DNA of 64,000 bases. It comes from Natrinema hispanicum. Lineage in GTDB: Archaea; Halobacteriota; Halobacteria; Halobacteriales; Natrialbaceae. Positions within the stretch are counted from its first letter, which is position 1; each line of letters opens with the position of its first letter. Below, piece after piece: positions 43,733-52,325 of this stretch. The notes beneath the pieces were generated by a model that saw only the letters and a program-made list of their open reading frames with translations, made no database searches and was not told where the DNA came from. Location of the stretch: assembly GCF_004217335.1 (NCBI RefSeq), contig NZ_SHMP01000008.1, positions 1 through 64,000 of the forward strand. The letters are read 5' to 3'. The translations under genes were made by a program, and so were the position numbers.

Positions 43733-43814
43733 ATACGGACTGCTGTCAGTCAGTGCCGGTGGGACCGCACCCCGCACTACGGGCCCACCGGTAACTCGGG
43801 ACAGCAGACTGTAT
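43733..43814 (-). repeat. Palindromic element family 1, copy just upstream of stalk protein P1
   Basis: Arms ATACGGACTGCTGTC and GACAGCAGACTGTAT (13 of 15 complementary). The core has the inner stem CCGGTGGG/CCCACCGG and is the exact reverse complement of the 38.1-kb copy's core over 36 bp. It ends 44 bp before the P1 start, so it must lie in the promoter or leader of that gene. Confidence 0.82.
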
Positions 43815-43858
43815 GAGTGTACGTCGTGGATCGACTCCGGGTCGAACCGGTGATCATC

Positions 43859-44179
43859 ATGGAATACGTCTATGCAGCCCTCATCTTACACGAAGCCGAT
43901 CAGGGAATCACAGAAGAGAGCGTTACCGACGTTCTCGAGGCCGCGGATGTCGATAGCGAAGAATCCCGCGTGAAGGCACTCGTCGCCGCACTCGAGGACG
44001 TCGATATCGAGGACGCAATTGCAGAGGCGGCAATCGGTGCGCCAGCACCTGCTGCACCCGCTGCAGAGGCGGACGAAGCAGAAGAGGAAGCGGAAGCCCC
44101 AGAGGAGGAAGCGGAAGAACCAGAAGAAGAAGAGGAAGAAGACGTGTCGGGCGAGGGGCTCGGAGAACTGTTCGGATAA
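43859..44179 (+). CDS. rpl12: Ribosomal stalk protein P1 (L12P) paralogue
   Basis: A 106-residue protein starting [20 protein letters not shown], the archaeal P1/L12 dimerisation domain, followed by an Ala/Pro hinge, a long Glu-rich stretch and the conserved C-terminal tail GEGLGELFG that recruits elongation factors. Archaeal P1 is normally encoded in the L11-L1-L10-L12 operon; this gene is alone within the stress island with palindromic elements on both sides. It could be a second, condition-specific copy. Start at 43859 from the family N-terminus. Confidence 0.88.
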   Translation: MEYVYAALILHEADQGITEESVTDVLEAADVDSEESRVKALVAALEDVDIEDAIAEAAIGAPAPAAPAAEADEAEEEAEAPEEEAEEPEEEEEEDVSGEGLGELFG

Positions 44180-44367
44180 CCATCCTCTTTTGTTGCTGCT
44201 GGTGTGTGAGAGATGCTGTTCTCGAGCGTGGAGAGGGAGTGGACGCGTCGAGCGATGCGAACTCCGAGACGATGGTCGACCTGCACAAGTTGGTTGGAAA
44301 CGCGATGCGCGCCGGCGACTTCTCCCAGTACCATCCGGCAGGCGTCAGGCCGGGAAAAACACGCCTG

Positions 44368-44449
44368 ATACGGACGACTGTACGTCAGTACCGGTGGGAT
44401 CGCAGGGCAGGTCGCGGTCCCACCGGGACATCGGGACAGCAGACCGTCT
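44368..44449 (-). repeat. Palindromic element family 1, copy downstream of stalk protein P1
   Basis: Arms ATACGGACGACTGTACG and GGGACAGCAGACCGTCT. Inner stem CCGGTGGGATCGC with GCGGTCCCACCGG. Together with the copy at 43733 it brackets the P1 gene, both in the same (minus) orientation. Confidence 0.78.
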
Positions 44450-44549
44450 GACTGTCTCGAGCGCTGACTCGCGAAAGCATTTGACGATGCCGGTGGTACG
44501 TCGTGTGCCACGGTGTCGAACAGCCGTGGGTCTCCTGGAGGAGAAACTC

Positions 44550-44855
44550 ATGACAGCAATCGCCAGACTCGAGATTATTCCGATTCGAGAAGAACACATG
44601 TCGGATCAGATCGCCGCTGCAGTCGATGCGCTCGATCAGTTCGACATCTCGTACGAACTCACACCGATGGATACTATCATCGAAGCCGACGACGTGAGCG
44701 AGATCTTCGACGCTGCAGCGGCCGCACACGAAGCGATCGACGAGGACCGAACCATCACCTCGTTGGAAATCGACCATCAACCCGATCGCGAGCAGCATAC
44801 GGCAGACAGAGTGGCAACGGTTGAACGCGAACTCGGCCGAACGCCACAAGGGTAG
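44550..44855 (+). CDS. Thiamine-binding protein (MTH1187/YkoF family)
   Basis: A 101-residue protein of the MTH1187 family: MTAIARLEIIPIREEHMSDQ and YELTPMDTIIEADDVSEIFDA match the fold. Family members bind thiamine or its precursors. A strong Shine-Dalgarno GGAGGAG lies six bases before the ATG, unusual among the mostly weak leaders here. It lies about 100 bp downstream of a palindromic element. Confidence 0.85.
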   Translation: MTAIARLEIIPIREEHMSDQIAAAVDALDQFDISYELTPMDTIIEADDVSEIFDAAAAAHEAIDEDRTITSLEIDHQPDREQHTADRVATVERELGRTPQG

Positions 44856-44984
44856 TCGCAGGCGATGGAAACCGACTCGGTGATCGTGATCGTCATCGAC
44901 CGACCGCGTCTTTTCGACGGTCGTCCGTCCGAGACAGCTGCCAGCGTCGACAGCGCCACTCGGCCACTGGCACTGGTCGCGCTC

Positions 44985-45143
44985 CTAGGAAAAACGGAGC
45001 TCCTTTGCGGGATCTTCTGCGACGACCCACCAGTGGACGTCCTCCTTGGGATGGCGGCGCTCGACGTGTTCACGAAGCTGTTCGCCGGTATCGAAGTCGT
45101 CGCCACAGAAATTACAGCGATGGTGGTGATGCTTTGGCGACAT
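44985..45143 (-). CDS. Small C2H2 zinc-finger protein
   Basis: A 52-residue protein with one zinc finger: CNFCGDDFDTGEQLREHVERRH (C-x2-C-x12-H-x4-H), preceded by a His-rich start (SPKHHHH). Haloarchaea have many such small zinc-finger proteins, some of which regulate biofilm, motility or lipid synthesis. The target of this one is unknown. Confidence 0.75.
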   Translation of the reverse strand: MSPKHHHHRCNFCGDDFDTGEQLREHVERRHPKEDVHWWVVAEDPAKELRFS

Positions 45144-45181
45144 AGGAGAAGTACGACAGCAGTCCCTATGAATAAGGGGGG

Positions 45182-45263
45182 TATAGTAACAACTGAAACG
45201 GTTCACACACCAATCGCACGAGGGCTGTGCGATCGGGTGTGCAGTGACTTTCAGTGGCTATAG
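45182..45263. repeat. Palindromic element family 2, copy 1
   Basis: Begins TATAGTAACAACTGAAA and ends TTTCAGTGGCTATAG, nearly complementary. The centre has the hairpin ATCGCAC-GAGGGCT-GTGCGAT inside ACACACC/GGGTGTG. A diverged copy is at 52602-52676. No relation to family 1. Confidence 0.65.
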
Positions 45264-45332
45264 TGGGCCTGGGAATCGTCATCGAAACGACCGCCCAAAG
45301 CGTATTCACTGCTGGCCGTCCACAGGAGGACC

Positions 45333-45782
45333 ATGGCATCCCGGATTCTGGTCGCGTTCGACGAATCACCGCAGGCGACCGCCGCATTGCATCACGCACT
45401 GTCGACGTACACCGACGCCGAGATTTACGTCCTCCACGTGAGTGATCCACAGGAGTGGGTGAGTACCGACGGCATGGATGGCTTCTACTCAGAGACAGCC
45501 TATAGACAGTCACAGGAGTCCGCTGAACGCCTCCTCGAGAAAGCGACCGAGATCGCACAGGAATACGACGCGGACCTGACGACTGACACGACGGTCGGAA
45601 CGGCGGCGTCGTCGATCGTCCGGTATGCAGAGGAACACGATATCGACCACATCGTCCTCGGGAGTCACGGCCGGCGTGGGCTGTCACGGTTCTTGATCGG
45701 GAGCGTCGCCGAACAGGTCGTCCGTCGGTCGCCGGGGTCCGTGACGATCATCCGCGAGCCACAGCCGGCCGACGAGACGTAA
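45333..45782 (+). CDS. Single-domain UspA universal stress protein
   Basis: A 149-residue UspA protein, MASRILVAFDESPQATAAL to GSHGRRGLSRFLIGSVAEQV, with intact G-2x-G-9x-G-S nucleotide motif. It lies 200 bp upstream of the isopropanol-dehydrogenase-like gene. Confidence 0.92.
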   Translation: MASRILVAFDESPQATAALHHALSTYTDAEIYVLHVSDPQEWVSTDGMDGFYSETAYRQSQESAERLLEKATEIAQEYDADLTTDTTVGTAASSIVRYAEEHDIDHIVLGSHGRRGLSRFLIGSVAEQVVRRSPGSVTIIREPQPADET

Positions 45783-45980
45783 CCGCAATTACGGTCCGGT
45801 TTTCGGACGGTCTCGTGTATGCCGCGTCACGCCGCATGAATACGTGATTCAACAGCGGGAGATGCTGCACTAGCATCACCGAAACGATCCACGGGGTATA
45901 GGAAAATTCACTGCAAGTAGATCTTCGGTTGGAGGAACAATACCGTTTCAAGGGTTTAGTTGTGGTACCGTGTGCGTGCC

Positions 45981-47033
45981 ATGAAAGCATTTGTCATGGA
46001 AGAGATCGGCGAAACCGGGTTCACAGACAAAGACAAGCCGGAACCGGGTCCAACCGATGCGATCCTCCGGCCGACGAAAGGGCTCGTCTGCACCTCCGAC
46101 GTGCATACGGTCCACGGCGCGATCGGCGAGCGAGAAGCCCTCACGCTCGGCCACGAAATCGTCGGGGTCGTTGAGGAGATCGGCAGTGACGTCGACTCGT
46201 TCGAGCCAGGCGACCGCGTCGCCGTCGGAGCGATCACCCCCGACTGGGGATCCGACGCCGCACAGGCCGACCATCCATCACAGTCGAACGGTGCGCTCGG
46301 CGGGTGGAAGTTCGCGAACGTCAAAGACGGCACGTTCGCCGAGTACGCCCACGTCAACGAGGCCGACGCGAATATGGCCCACATTCCCGACGATGTCACC
46401 GACGAGGAGGCCGCCTACACCACCGACATGATGAGTACAGGGTTTATGGGTGCCGAACACGCCGACATCCCGATCGGCGGAACCGTTGCCGTGTTCGCTC
46501 AGGGTCCCGTCGGCCTCATGGCCACCAAAGGGGCTGCACTGCAGGGAGCCGGCCAGATCCTCGCAGTTGAATCGGTCCCCAAACGCCAAGACCTCGCCGA
46601 GCGCTACGGCGCGACGGCGATCGTCGACTTCGAAGAACACGACCCCGTCGAACGGATTCACGAACTGACCGACGACAGAGGCGTCGACGCCGCCATCGAA
46701 GCACTTGGGTCCTCGGCGACGCTCGAGCAATGTGTCGCGGCGACGAAACCCGGCGGAACCATCTCCAACGTCGGCTATCACGGCGAGGGAGAGTACGTGA
46801 ACATTCCACGCGAGGCGTGGGGCGTCGGGATGGCTGAAAAGGACATCGTGACCGGCCTCTGTCCCGGCGGTCGACTCCGATTGCGCCGGCTCTTGCGATT
46901 GCTCGAGGAAGGCGTGGTCGATCCAACGCCGATGACGACCCACGAGTTCGCCTTCGACGAGATCGACGAGGCGTTCCGGCTGATGGAAACCAAAGAAGAC
47001 GGCATCATCAAACCCCTCATCGACTTCGAGTAA
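45981..47033 (+). CDS. Zinc-dependent secondary-alcohol dehydrogenase (TbADH/isopropanol dehydrogenase-like)
   Basis: A 350-residue enzyme closely resembling Thermoanaerobacter brockii-type ADH. Zinc ligands are Cys37 (CTSDVHT), His58 (LGHE) and the Asp in TDMMSTG, the unusual Cys-His-Asp set of that family. ITPDWGS and GGWKFANVKDG also match. The cofactor loop reads AVESVPK where TbADH has AVGSRP; the Gly-to-Glu and Arg-to-Val changes would favour NAD+ over NADP+. It would interconvert isopropanol and acetone or similar secondary alcohols and ketones. The ATG at 45981 fits the family. Confidence 0.9.
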   Translation: MKAFVMEEIGETGFTDKDKPEPGPTDAILRPTKGLVCTSDVHTVHGAIGEREALTLGHEIVGVVEEIGSDVDSFEPGDRVAVGAITPDWGSDAAQADHPSQSNGALGGWKFANVKDGTFAEYAHVNEADANMAHIPDDVTDEEAAYTTDMMSTGFMGAEHADIPIGGTVAVFAQGPVGLMATKGAALQGAGQILAVESVPKRQDLAERYGATAIVDFEEHDPVERIHELTDDRGVDAAIEALGSSATLEQCVAATKPGGTISNVGYHGEGEYVNIPREAWGVGMAEKDIVTGLCPGGRLRLRRLLRLLEEGVVDPTPMTTHEFAFDEIDEAFRLMETKEDGIIKPLIDFE

Positions 47034-47102
47034 GGCGGGCGAGCGTCTGCTTGGCGTCACGAGGATCGCGGACGGTGTCTCGTATCGGGGCCGCCACACT
47101 CG

Positions 47103-47732
47103 TCACGAGCCTTCGTCCAGATATTGCATCGCCTCCGAATCCGGTACCTGTCCGAACGTCCGGTAGAACTGCCCGACAGCACTGAACCACGACGGTGTTT
47201 CGACGCAGACGACTGCATCGGCCTCGTCGCGAAGGCTCTCGATTGCCTCCGGCGGTCCGACTGGTACTGCAAGCATCACATACGCAGCACCGGCATTGGT
47301 CACCCGTCGGAGACAGGCACGCGTCGTTGCCCCGGTCGCGACGCCGTCGTCGACGACGACCACTCGCTTTCCCTCGAGATCGATCTCGTCTCGCCCGGCC
47401 CGATACTGCTCCGCTTTTTCCTGTGCAGCCGTCGCCACGTCCTCTTGCTGTGTTTCGACGTACTCGTCATTGACCGAGAGGTGGTCGATCATCACCTCGT
47501 TGCGCCAAACGGACCCGTCGCTCGAGACCGCTCCGATCGCCAACTCGGGATTGCCCGGAGCACCGATTTTCTTCGCAACGACGACATCGAGCGGGACGCC
47601 GAGTTCATCGGCAACGATTCGTCCGAGCGGCAGTCCCCCTCGCGGAATCGCGAGGACGACATCAGCGTCGACGTCCTGTTTAGCGACCGCGGTCGCGAGT
47701 TGTTCGCCAGCGTCAGTTCGATCGTCAAACAT
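47103..47732 (-). CDS. Phosphoribosyltransferase (stress-island type), copy 2
   Basis: A 209-residue paralogue of the gene at 31.3 kb, with FDDRTDAGEQLATAV, LAIPRGGLPLGRIVADEL, VAKKIGAPGNPELAIGAV and the PRPP loop VVVVDDGVATGATT. The conserved tail (SWFSAVGQFYRTFGQV) is shared too. An in-frame GTG at 47783 would add 17 residues unlike the other copy. It converges with the ADH gene. Confidence 0.87.
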   Translation of the reverse strand: MFDDRTDAGEQLATAVAKQDVDADVVLAIPRGGLPLGRIVADELGVPLDVVVAKKIGAPGNPELAIGAVSSDGSVWRNEVMIDHLSVNDEYVETQQEDVATAAQEKAEQYRAGRDEIDLEGKRVVVVDDGVATGATTRACLRRVTNAGAAYVMLAVPVGPPEAIESLRDEADAVVCVETPSWFSAVGQFYRTFGQVPDSEAMQYLDEGS

Positions 47733-48380
47733 CGATATCACCTCTGCAGTGTGGCTCGAGTCGCTCGCAACGGGTTCGCTCACGGATCGGTCGACTAGGC
47801 CGAGACAAGCACACAGGCCATTGAGTGATGGTATACTGCATCATTATTCGGCTACCATCCAACGGACTCTCCGCAGTTACAAAATACAGAACCCAGTACC
47901 AGCCGTTCCGTAGCTCCGTGAATAAATATAAGAATTCGAATAGCTACAACAACAGAGCACAATAGTTGTGTGGATAACACTCACGAATCTGCCGGTTTCT
48001 GACCGGCAATCGACATCATCTCATAAACAGTGGACTGTAAATACGATTGATAGAAAGGAGTAAACAGCAAATATAGTTCTCAGAAAGGGGAGTAGTAGAG
48101 GAAGATCGTAGCTCGATCAGCTGAATGAGCCAATGACTGTGGGATACTGGAATGAACAGTGAGCGGAATAGTATTGTTCTTTATACACAATTACTATTAC
48201 AGCTGTTATTGACTGTTTTCTAGTAATTATACCCACACGATGAGTTGCGATCGTTTCGACGACCGAGAGACACCGGGTGGTGATCAGCGAGTCGTACTCG
48301 CACACCCTGCGTGTCCTCGAGTCGGTTCCTAAATTGCGGTGTCCGAAACTTCCATGAGTGTGGTTGTCATAAGTCACGGC
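47733..48380. other. AT-rich intergenic region
   Basis: About 650 bp with unusually low GC for this genome and no credible gene. A small perfect hairpin, TGCCGGT-TTCTG-ACCGGCA, lies at 47990-48008. Probably regulatory or degraded DNA. Confidence 0.45.
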
Positions 48381-48755
48381 ATGACGACGGTAAACAGAAC
48401 TGTTGAAGACGTGATGTCAACGCCGCTTGAGATCGTTTCGAAAGATGCAACGCTCACGGAAGCTGCAACAGTGATGCACGACAAAGAGATCAACGCGCTG
48501 GTCGTATCGACGGATCCACCCTCGATCGTCACTAGCACTGATCTCGTCTCTTCGGCCGCTGAGGGCCACGATCCCACCACACAACAGGTGTCCGATGTAA
48601 TGACGAAATCGGTCGAGACCGTTCCACCGGAACTCTATCTCGAGGAAGTTGCTGCGATGATGACCAATTTCGGAATCAACCACCTTCCGGTCGTCGACGG
48701 TGACGATTACCTCGGAATGATTTCATCGACGGACATCACGTCCGAACTATCCTGA
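48381..48755 (+). CDS. Two-CBS-domain protein
   Basis: A 124-residue protein made of a CBS pair: VEDVMSTPLEIVSKDATLTEA with DKEINALVV, and VSDVMTKSVETVPPELYLEEV with FGINHLPVVDGDDYLGMISS. Such pairs bind AMP, ATP or S-adenosylmethionine and sense energy status. ATGs at 48354 and GTG at 48339 are possible starts; 48381 is closest to the domain boundary. Confidence 0.85.
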   Translation: MTTVNRTVEDVMSTPLEIVSKDATLTEAATVMHDKEINALVVSTDPPSIVTSTDLVSSAAEGHDPTTQQVSDVMTKSVETVPPELYLEEVAAMMTNFGINHLPVVDGDDYLGMISSTDITSELS

Positions 48756-48983
48756 CCACTGCCAGTCCAGTACCGGACGCAAACTTCGTCTAAGAAGCCG
48801 TCCGACCTGTCGTGCAAGCGACGAACGGGTGCGTCCGAAGCGATTTGCGTTCGCTCCGTGTTTGATGCTGTAACAGTTGAGCGCATCACCCAGGATTTCC
48901 GTCGAGAAGTGATACCAAGCTGAGCCGAGTGACAAGAACTACTCGCCTCACGCCCCTCACGACAGCGTGAATTTCTTAATAAA

Positions 48984-49141
48984 GTGGCCGAGCCGAACTA
49001 CTTTGAACTCCCTCGGGAGGTGACACTCGAAGAGTTCGCCGATGAGATGGGGATCACGAAGACACCGCATGAAATCACTTGCAAACGGCCGAGCGTCAAC
49101 TCCTCGAAGTCGTCCTCCCGTACATCAATCTGGCCGTGTAA
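48984..49141 (+). pseudogene. Frameshifted fragment of a bacterio-opsin-activator HTH_10 regulator
   Basis: The first frame gives YFELPREVTLEEFADEMGIT, matching the recognition region of the haloarchaeal BAT HTH_10 domain (usually YFDVPREVTLEELADELGIS). After a shift of frame near 49080 the sequence continues LQTAERQLLEVVLPYINLAV and stops, matching the domain's final helix. Only about 50 residues survive; the sensor part is gone. Confidence 0.65.
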
Positions 49142-49462
49142 GGCTACTGACTGGTCTATCAAGACGGTTCTGAGTAACCGAGAATCGAGACGAAGTTAAT
49201 AATGGTTCTCCCGAACGTCCCTCTTGTCGCGTTACCCCGGCGCGACAAACAGATCCAATCAGCCTCGACCCTACGTTGTCTCAGTTCGCCCGGCGGCCAC
49301 CATTCTGCGCCCATCCGGGCGGCTTTTGATCCATGTAACCACAGTGAGTGGCAGCGACTCGAGCTCGAGGACGCGAAAAATCCCTCCGCTTCGAACAGCA
49401 ATACTGATCGGCTGCATCCCATAATCTATGTCAAGAAAGGAGAAACGTGGGCAGGTATTGAG
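49142..49462. other. Intergenic region before carotenoid oxygenase terminus
   Basis: About 320 bp with no recognisable gene. An open frame that continues antisense into the carotenoid oxygenase is judged spurious. Confidence 0.45.
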
Positions 49463-50866
49463 CTACACGTTCTGGAAGAAACGGCCGTGGAAGCCGAAGG
49501 GTTCCGCGTGTGGGAGAACAGCCCGCGCGTGAACCTCGAGCGTCGCTGCGTCAAAGATCATGAGTTCCGTCCGCTCACGTTGGGTGTTCAGCGCTGTTGC
49601 GAGCACGACACCCTCGTCTTCGGTGTCGGCGTGAGGATGCTGGACGGGAACTGGTTCTTCGATGTAGACCGACCGCTTCCACCACTCCTTGGCGGTGCCT
49701 GTCTTACAATCCACTTTGACGAGTCCGTTTGCCCCCGTGCGATCGGTCACTTGTCCGTACACATAGCGGTGGCGTCGGCCGACGACTGCGCGGGCGACGC
49801 GTGGCATCTCCATCGCGCCGTCGTAGAGTCGTGTCCGGCTGATCGTATTCGCGTCGGGGTTGATACGGTACCGCATTAGGTGGGCATCGGTCACGTCTGG
49901 GAAACCGTCGCCGTCGAGTTCGGACAGTGACATGGTGTCGACGATGTCGCCGTTCGGGAACTCCACCACGTCAAGGACGATCGTCCCACCGTCGACGTAG
50001 GCGTTGACATGATGGAAGGTGAAAGCTGGCTCGAACGTCGGGTCGGCAACAATATCGCCGGTATCCCGATCGACCACGAGTACGCGTGTGTCACGCTTTG
50101 GCTGCCAGTCAAGCATGTCGATCGCCCCCTCAGCAAACGGATTCAGTGCTTGAAACACCGACAGAACGAGCGGCGACTCCACGATGATGACGTGGTTTTC
50201 GGTGACGCTGCAGTCGTGGATATACGCCGGCCCACTCGCGTCGAGAGAGGCGATGACCTCACGCGTGCGACTCCCACCTGGGAGACGGTAGAGGTGATAC
50301 TGTGGTCGCCGACCGAACTGCATAGCGAAGCCGACCAGTTCATTCCGGTGAGGGTCGTCGACGAAATGCGCGGTCGTGATGTGTTCGGACAGGTCGTCGT
50401 GAAATCGAAAGCGCCCGCGTGTCTCGAGCGTCTCGGGATCGAAGGCGATCCGACGCGGGGCCTCGGTGAGTGCGACGTATTCGCCGTCGATGTGGGCGAC
50501 GTGAACGTTCGCATTGTCGGTCGGATCGGGAACTCCCAGAGAGGGTATGATCTCGAGGAGACGACGCCAGCCACGCGTGTCAGTGCCGAACTGGCCGGTT
50601 AGCCGACCGTCCATTGCCTCCGCGTAGGCATCGGTGCGGAGAAACCGGTTCGAGTAGCGAAGTACCCCGTCATCGAACGCGTAGCGGCGGAGCATCGCGA
50701 GACCGTCGAACCAGTGGTTGACGCGGCGATCGCCGACCTCAAAGCGGGCGGGACCGTTGCGAATCAGCGTCCCAGAGAGCCAGTCGGGGATGGAGCCCTC
50801 GACCGGCAGATGATGGTCGTGGACTTCGGTGGTCAGCGAGTGAAAGCCGGCACCAGATACTGTCAC
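49463..50866 (-). CDS. Carotenoid oxygenase (RPE65/CCD family)
   Basis: A 467-residue seven-bladed propeller enzyme that cleaves carotenoids; in haloarchaea a beta-carotene 15,15'-type activity could provide retinal for rhodopsins. The four iron-binding His are in TTAHFVDD, YIHDCSV, FTFHHVNAY and PFGFHGRFF. LPVEGSIPDWLSGTLIRNGPARFEVG is the family opening, and VHVAHIDGEYVALTEA follows. A GTG at 50866 gives the normal N-terminus; TTG at 50896 is possible. Most haloarchaea use Brp/Blh instead for retinal, so substrate and product are uncertain. Confidence 0.88.
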   Translation of the reverse strand: MTVSGAGFHSLTTEVHDHHLPVEGSIPDWLSGTLIRNGPARFEVGDRRVNHWFDGLAMLRRYAFDDGVLRYSNRFLRTDAYAEAMDGRLTGQFGTDTRGWRRLLEIIPSLGVPDPTDNANVHVAHIDGEYVALTEAPRRIAFDPETLETRGRFRFHDDLSEHITTAHFVDDPHRNELVGFAMQFGRRPQYHLYRLPGGSRTREVIASLDASGPAYIHDCSVTENHVIIVESPLVLSVFQALNPFAEGAIDMLDWQPKRDTRVLVVDRDTGDIVADPTFEPAFTFHHVNAYVDGGTIVLDVVEFPNGDIVDTMSLSELDGDGFPDVTDAHLMRYRINPDANTISRTRLYDGAMEMPRVARAVVGRRHRYVYGQVTDRTGANGLVKVDCKTGTAKEWWKRSVYIEEPVPVQHPHADTEDEGVVLATALNTQRERTELMIFDAATLEVHARAVLPHAEPFGFHGRFFQNV

Positions 50867-50968
50867 AGCTACGTATTCGGGTGAAACAGCAATCAATCTT
50901 CCTGCGCGTCGATCCAGATCGCGTGATGTGTCTCACTCCCGGACCATCCTCGAGCGAGTGTGGATTCA

Positions 50969-52156
50969 CTATGGGCCCGCTGTGCCGACAGCAGTCACCC
51001 ACAATCCACCAACGGCCGCGGCGAACGTCAAGAGGATCGCACTGGTGAAACTCCCCGTAAACTCGACGCTCGCCGTTCCAAGCGGCGGCATCGCGAGGGC
51101 AGCAACGCCGATTGCGACGTTGAACGTGCCGACAATGGCAGTGTCTTTCTCGGGTGAATAAACGCCCATGAGAAGCGGGATATACAGCGTTGCGGAGCCA
51201 CCCAGTCCGAGTCCGATCAAACAAATCGCGATCACGACTATCGAAACTGAGGGAACAAACAACATTGCGATACCGGCAGCTGCACAGACAAGTGACGCGA
51301 GAAACGCTCGTCGTGAGCCCATGACGTCGGCGAGATAGCCGCTGGCGATCCGCGAGATAATACTGACACCGCCGATCAACCCGAATGCGGTCGAGGCACC
51401 AGCCGCCGTCAGTCCGCGAGCGGCGAACAGATCGACGGCGTAGGCGGCAAGCAACTGGTACCACGCAAACGAGAGCGCGATCCCGACGAACAGCAACTGA
51501 AACGTCCGCGTCCCAGCCAAGCGAGTGAGCCACTCGAGTAGTTCGCCGGCAGTCGCAGTCGACTGCGCCGCCCAGTTCGGGCGGCGACAGACGAACCCGG
51601 CGAGCAGAAAGGCGAGCGCAGTTGTCGACATGATCAGCAGAAAGCCACGCCGCACGCCGACTTCCGAGAGCGTACGCTGCCAGATCGGCGGGAGCACGAA
51701 CAATCCGAGTCCGTTGCCGACGAAGAGCAGTCCCGTTGCGGCCCCTCGGCGACCCTCGAACCAGCGCGGAACGACGGAAGCAAGGAGAACGAACGCCGTT
51801 CCGAGTGCGAGTCCGAGAACGGCAAACACGACGAGCAGCCCACCGAGTGAATCCAGGAGATACAGCGACGGTGCGACCACACCGGTTGCGAGCGAACACG
51901 CGAGCAGCACTGCTCGCGCCCCGAACCGTGCGCCGAACACGCCGATGAGCCCGGAGCCGATAAAGAACGTAAAGAGCATGATAGAGAACACACCGGACAA
52001 CGCGACCGATGAGACGCCGAATGCATCGGTGAACGGTGCGCGGAAAATACCGTACGAAAGCGGCGTCCCGAAGGTGAACACCATCGCCACGGAGCCGACG
52101 ATTGCCACGATCCAACTACGGCGGCTGTCGGGCTGTTCAACACGATCAGTATGCAC
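50969..52156 (-). CDS. MFS transporter (monocarboxylate/oxalate-formate type)
   Basis: A 395-residue permease with 12 hydrophobic segments, starting at a GTG. TPLSYGIFRAPFTDAFGVS, VPRWFEGRRGAATGLLFVGNGLGLFVLPP and GYLADVMGSRRAFLASLV match the OFA/MCT-like branch of the MFS. It may move a carboxylate. It lies about 100 bp upstream of the carotenoid oxygenase on the same strand. Confidence 0.85.
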   Translation of the reverse strand: MHTDRVEQPDSRRSWIVAIVGSVAMVFTFGTPLSYGIFRAPFTDAFGVSSVALSGVFSIMLFTFFIGSGLIGVFGARFGARAVLLACSLATGVVAPSLYLLDSLGGLLVVFAVLGLALGTAFVLLASVVPRWFEGRRGAATGLLFVGNGLGLFVLPPIWQRTLSEVGVRRGFLLIMSTTALAFLLAGFVCRRPNWAAQSTATAGELLEWLTRLAGTRTFQLLFVGIALSFAWYQLLAAYAVDLFAARGLTAAGASTAFGLIGGVSIISRIASGYLADVMGSRRAFLASLVCAAAGIAMLFVPSVSIVVIAICLIGLGLGGSATLYIPLLMGVYSPEKDTAIVGTFNVAIGVAALAMPPLGTASVEFTGSFTSAILLTFAAAVGGLWVTAVGTAGP

Positions 52157-52282
52157 GACCCACTCTCACTGATAAGCGGTCGAAAGGGTTCTGATCTTGA
52201 GTGGGAGACGCTGCGGTCGAACTGCGAACGAGCCACGCACTGGTATCACCGTTCCCCCGACGAAGTCCGACAACGTCGTTGA

Positions 52283-52325
52283 ATCAGGAAGCCTCGGGGC
52301 TTGACCCCGAGGCGATTCACGGCTT
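52283..52325. repeat. GC-rich hairpin repeat (family 3), copy 3
   Basis: GCCTCGGGG (52291-52299) and CCCCGAGGC (52305-52313) around CTTGA, followed by GATTCAC, the reverse complement of the GTGAAC/T that precedes the other copies. So it lies in the opposite orientation to the copies at 20.0 and 32.1 kb. Confidence 0.6.

Noticed and set aside
42926..45782. Palindromic elements as the ends of one composite transposon carrying Hsp20, P1 and UspA
   Set aside because: No transposase, no consistent flanking duplications, and copies occur elsewhere singly.
47990..48008. Perfect 7-bp hairpin in AT-rich DNA as riboswitch or terminator
   Set aside because: It is isolated, far from any start or stop codon, with no T-run.
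48756..48983. Possible IS remnant on the minus strand (frame near 48747-48935)
   Set aside because: The translated sequence does not resemble any transposase I can identify.
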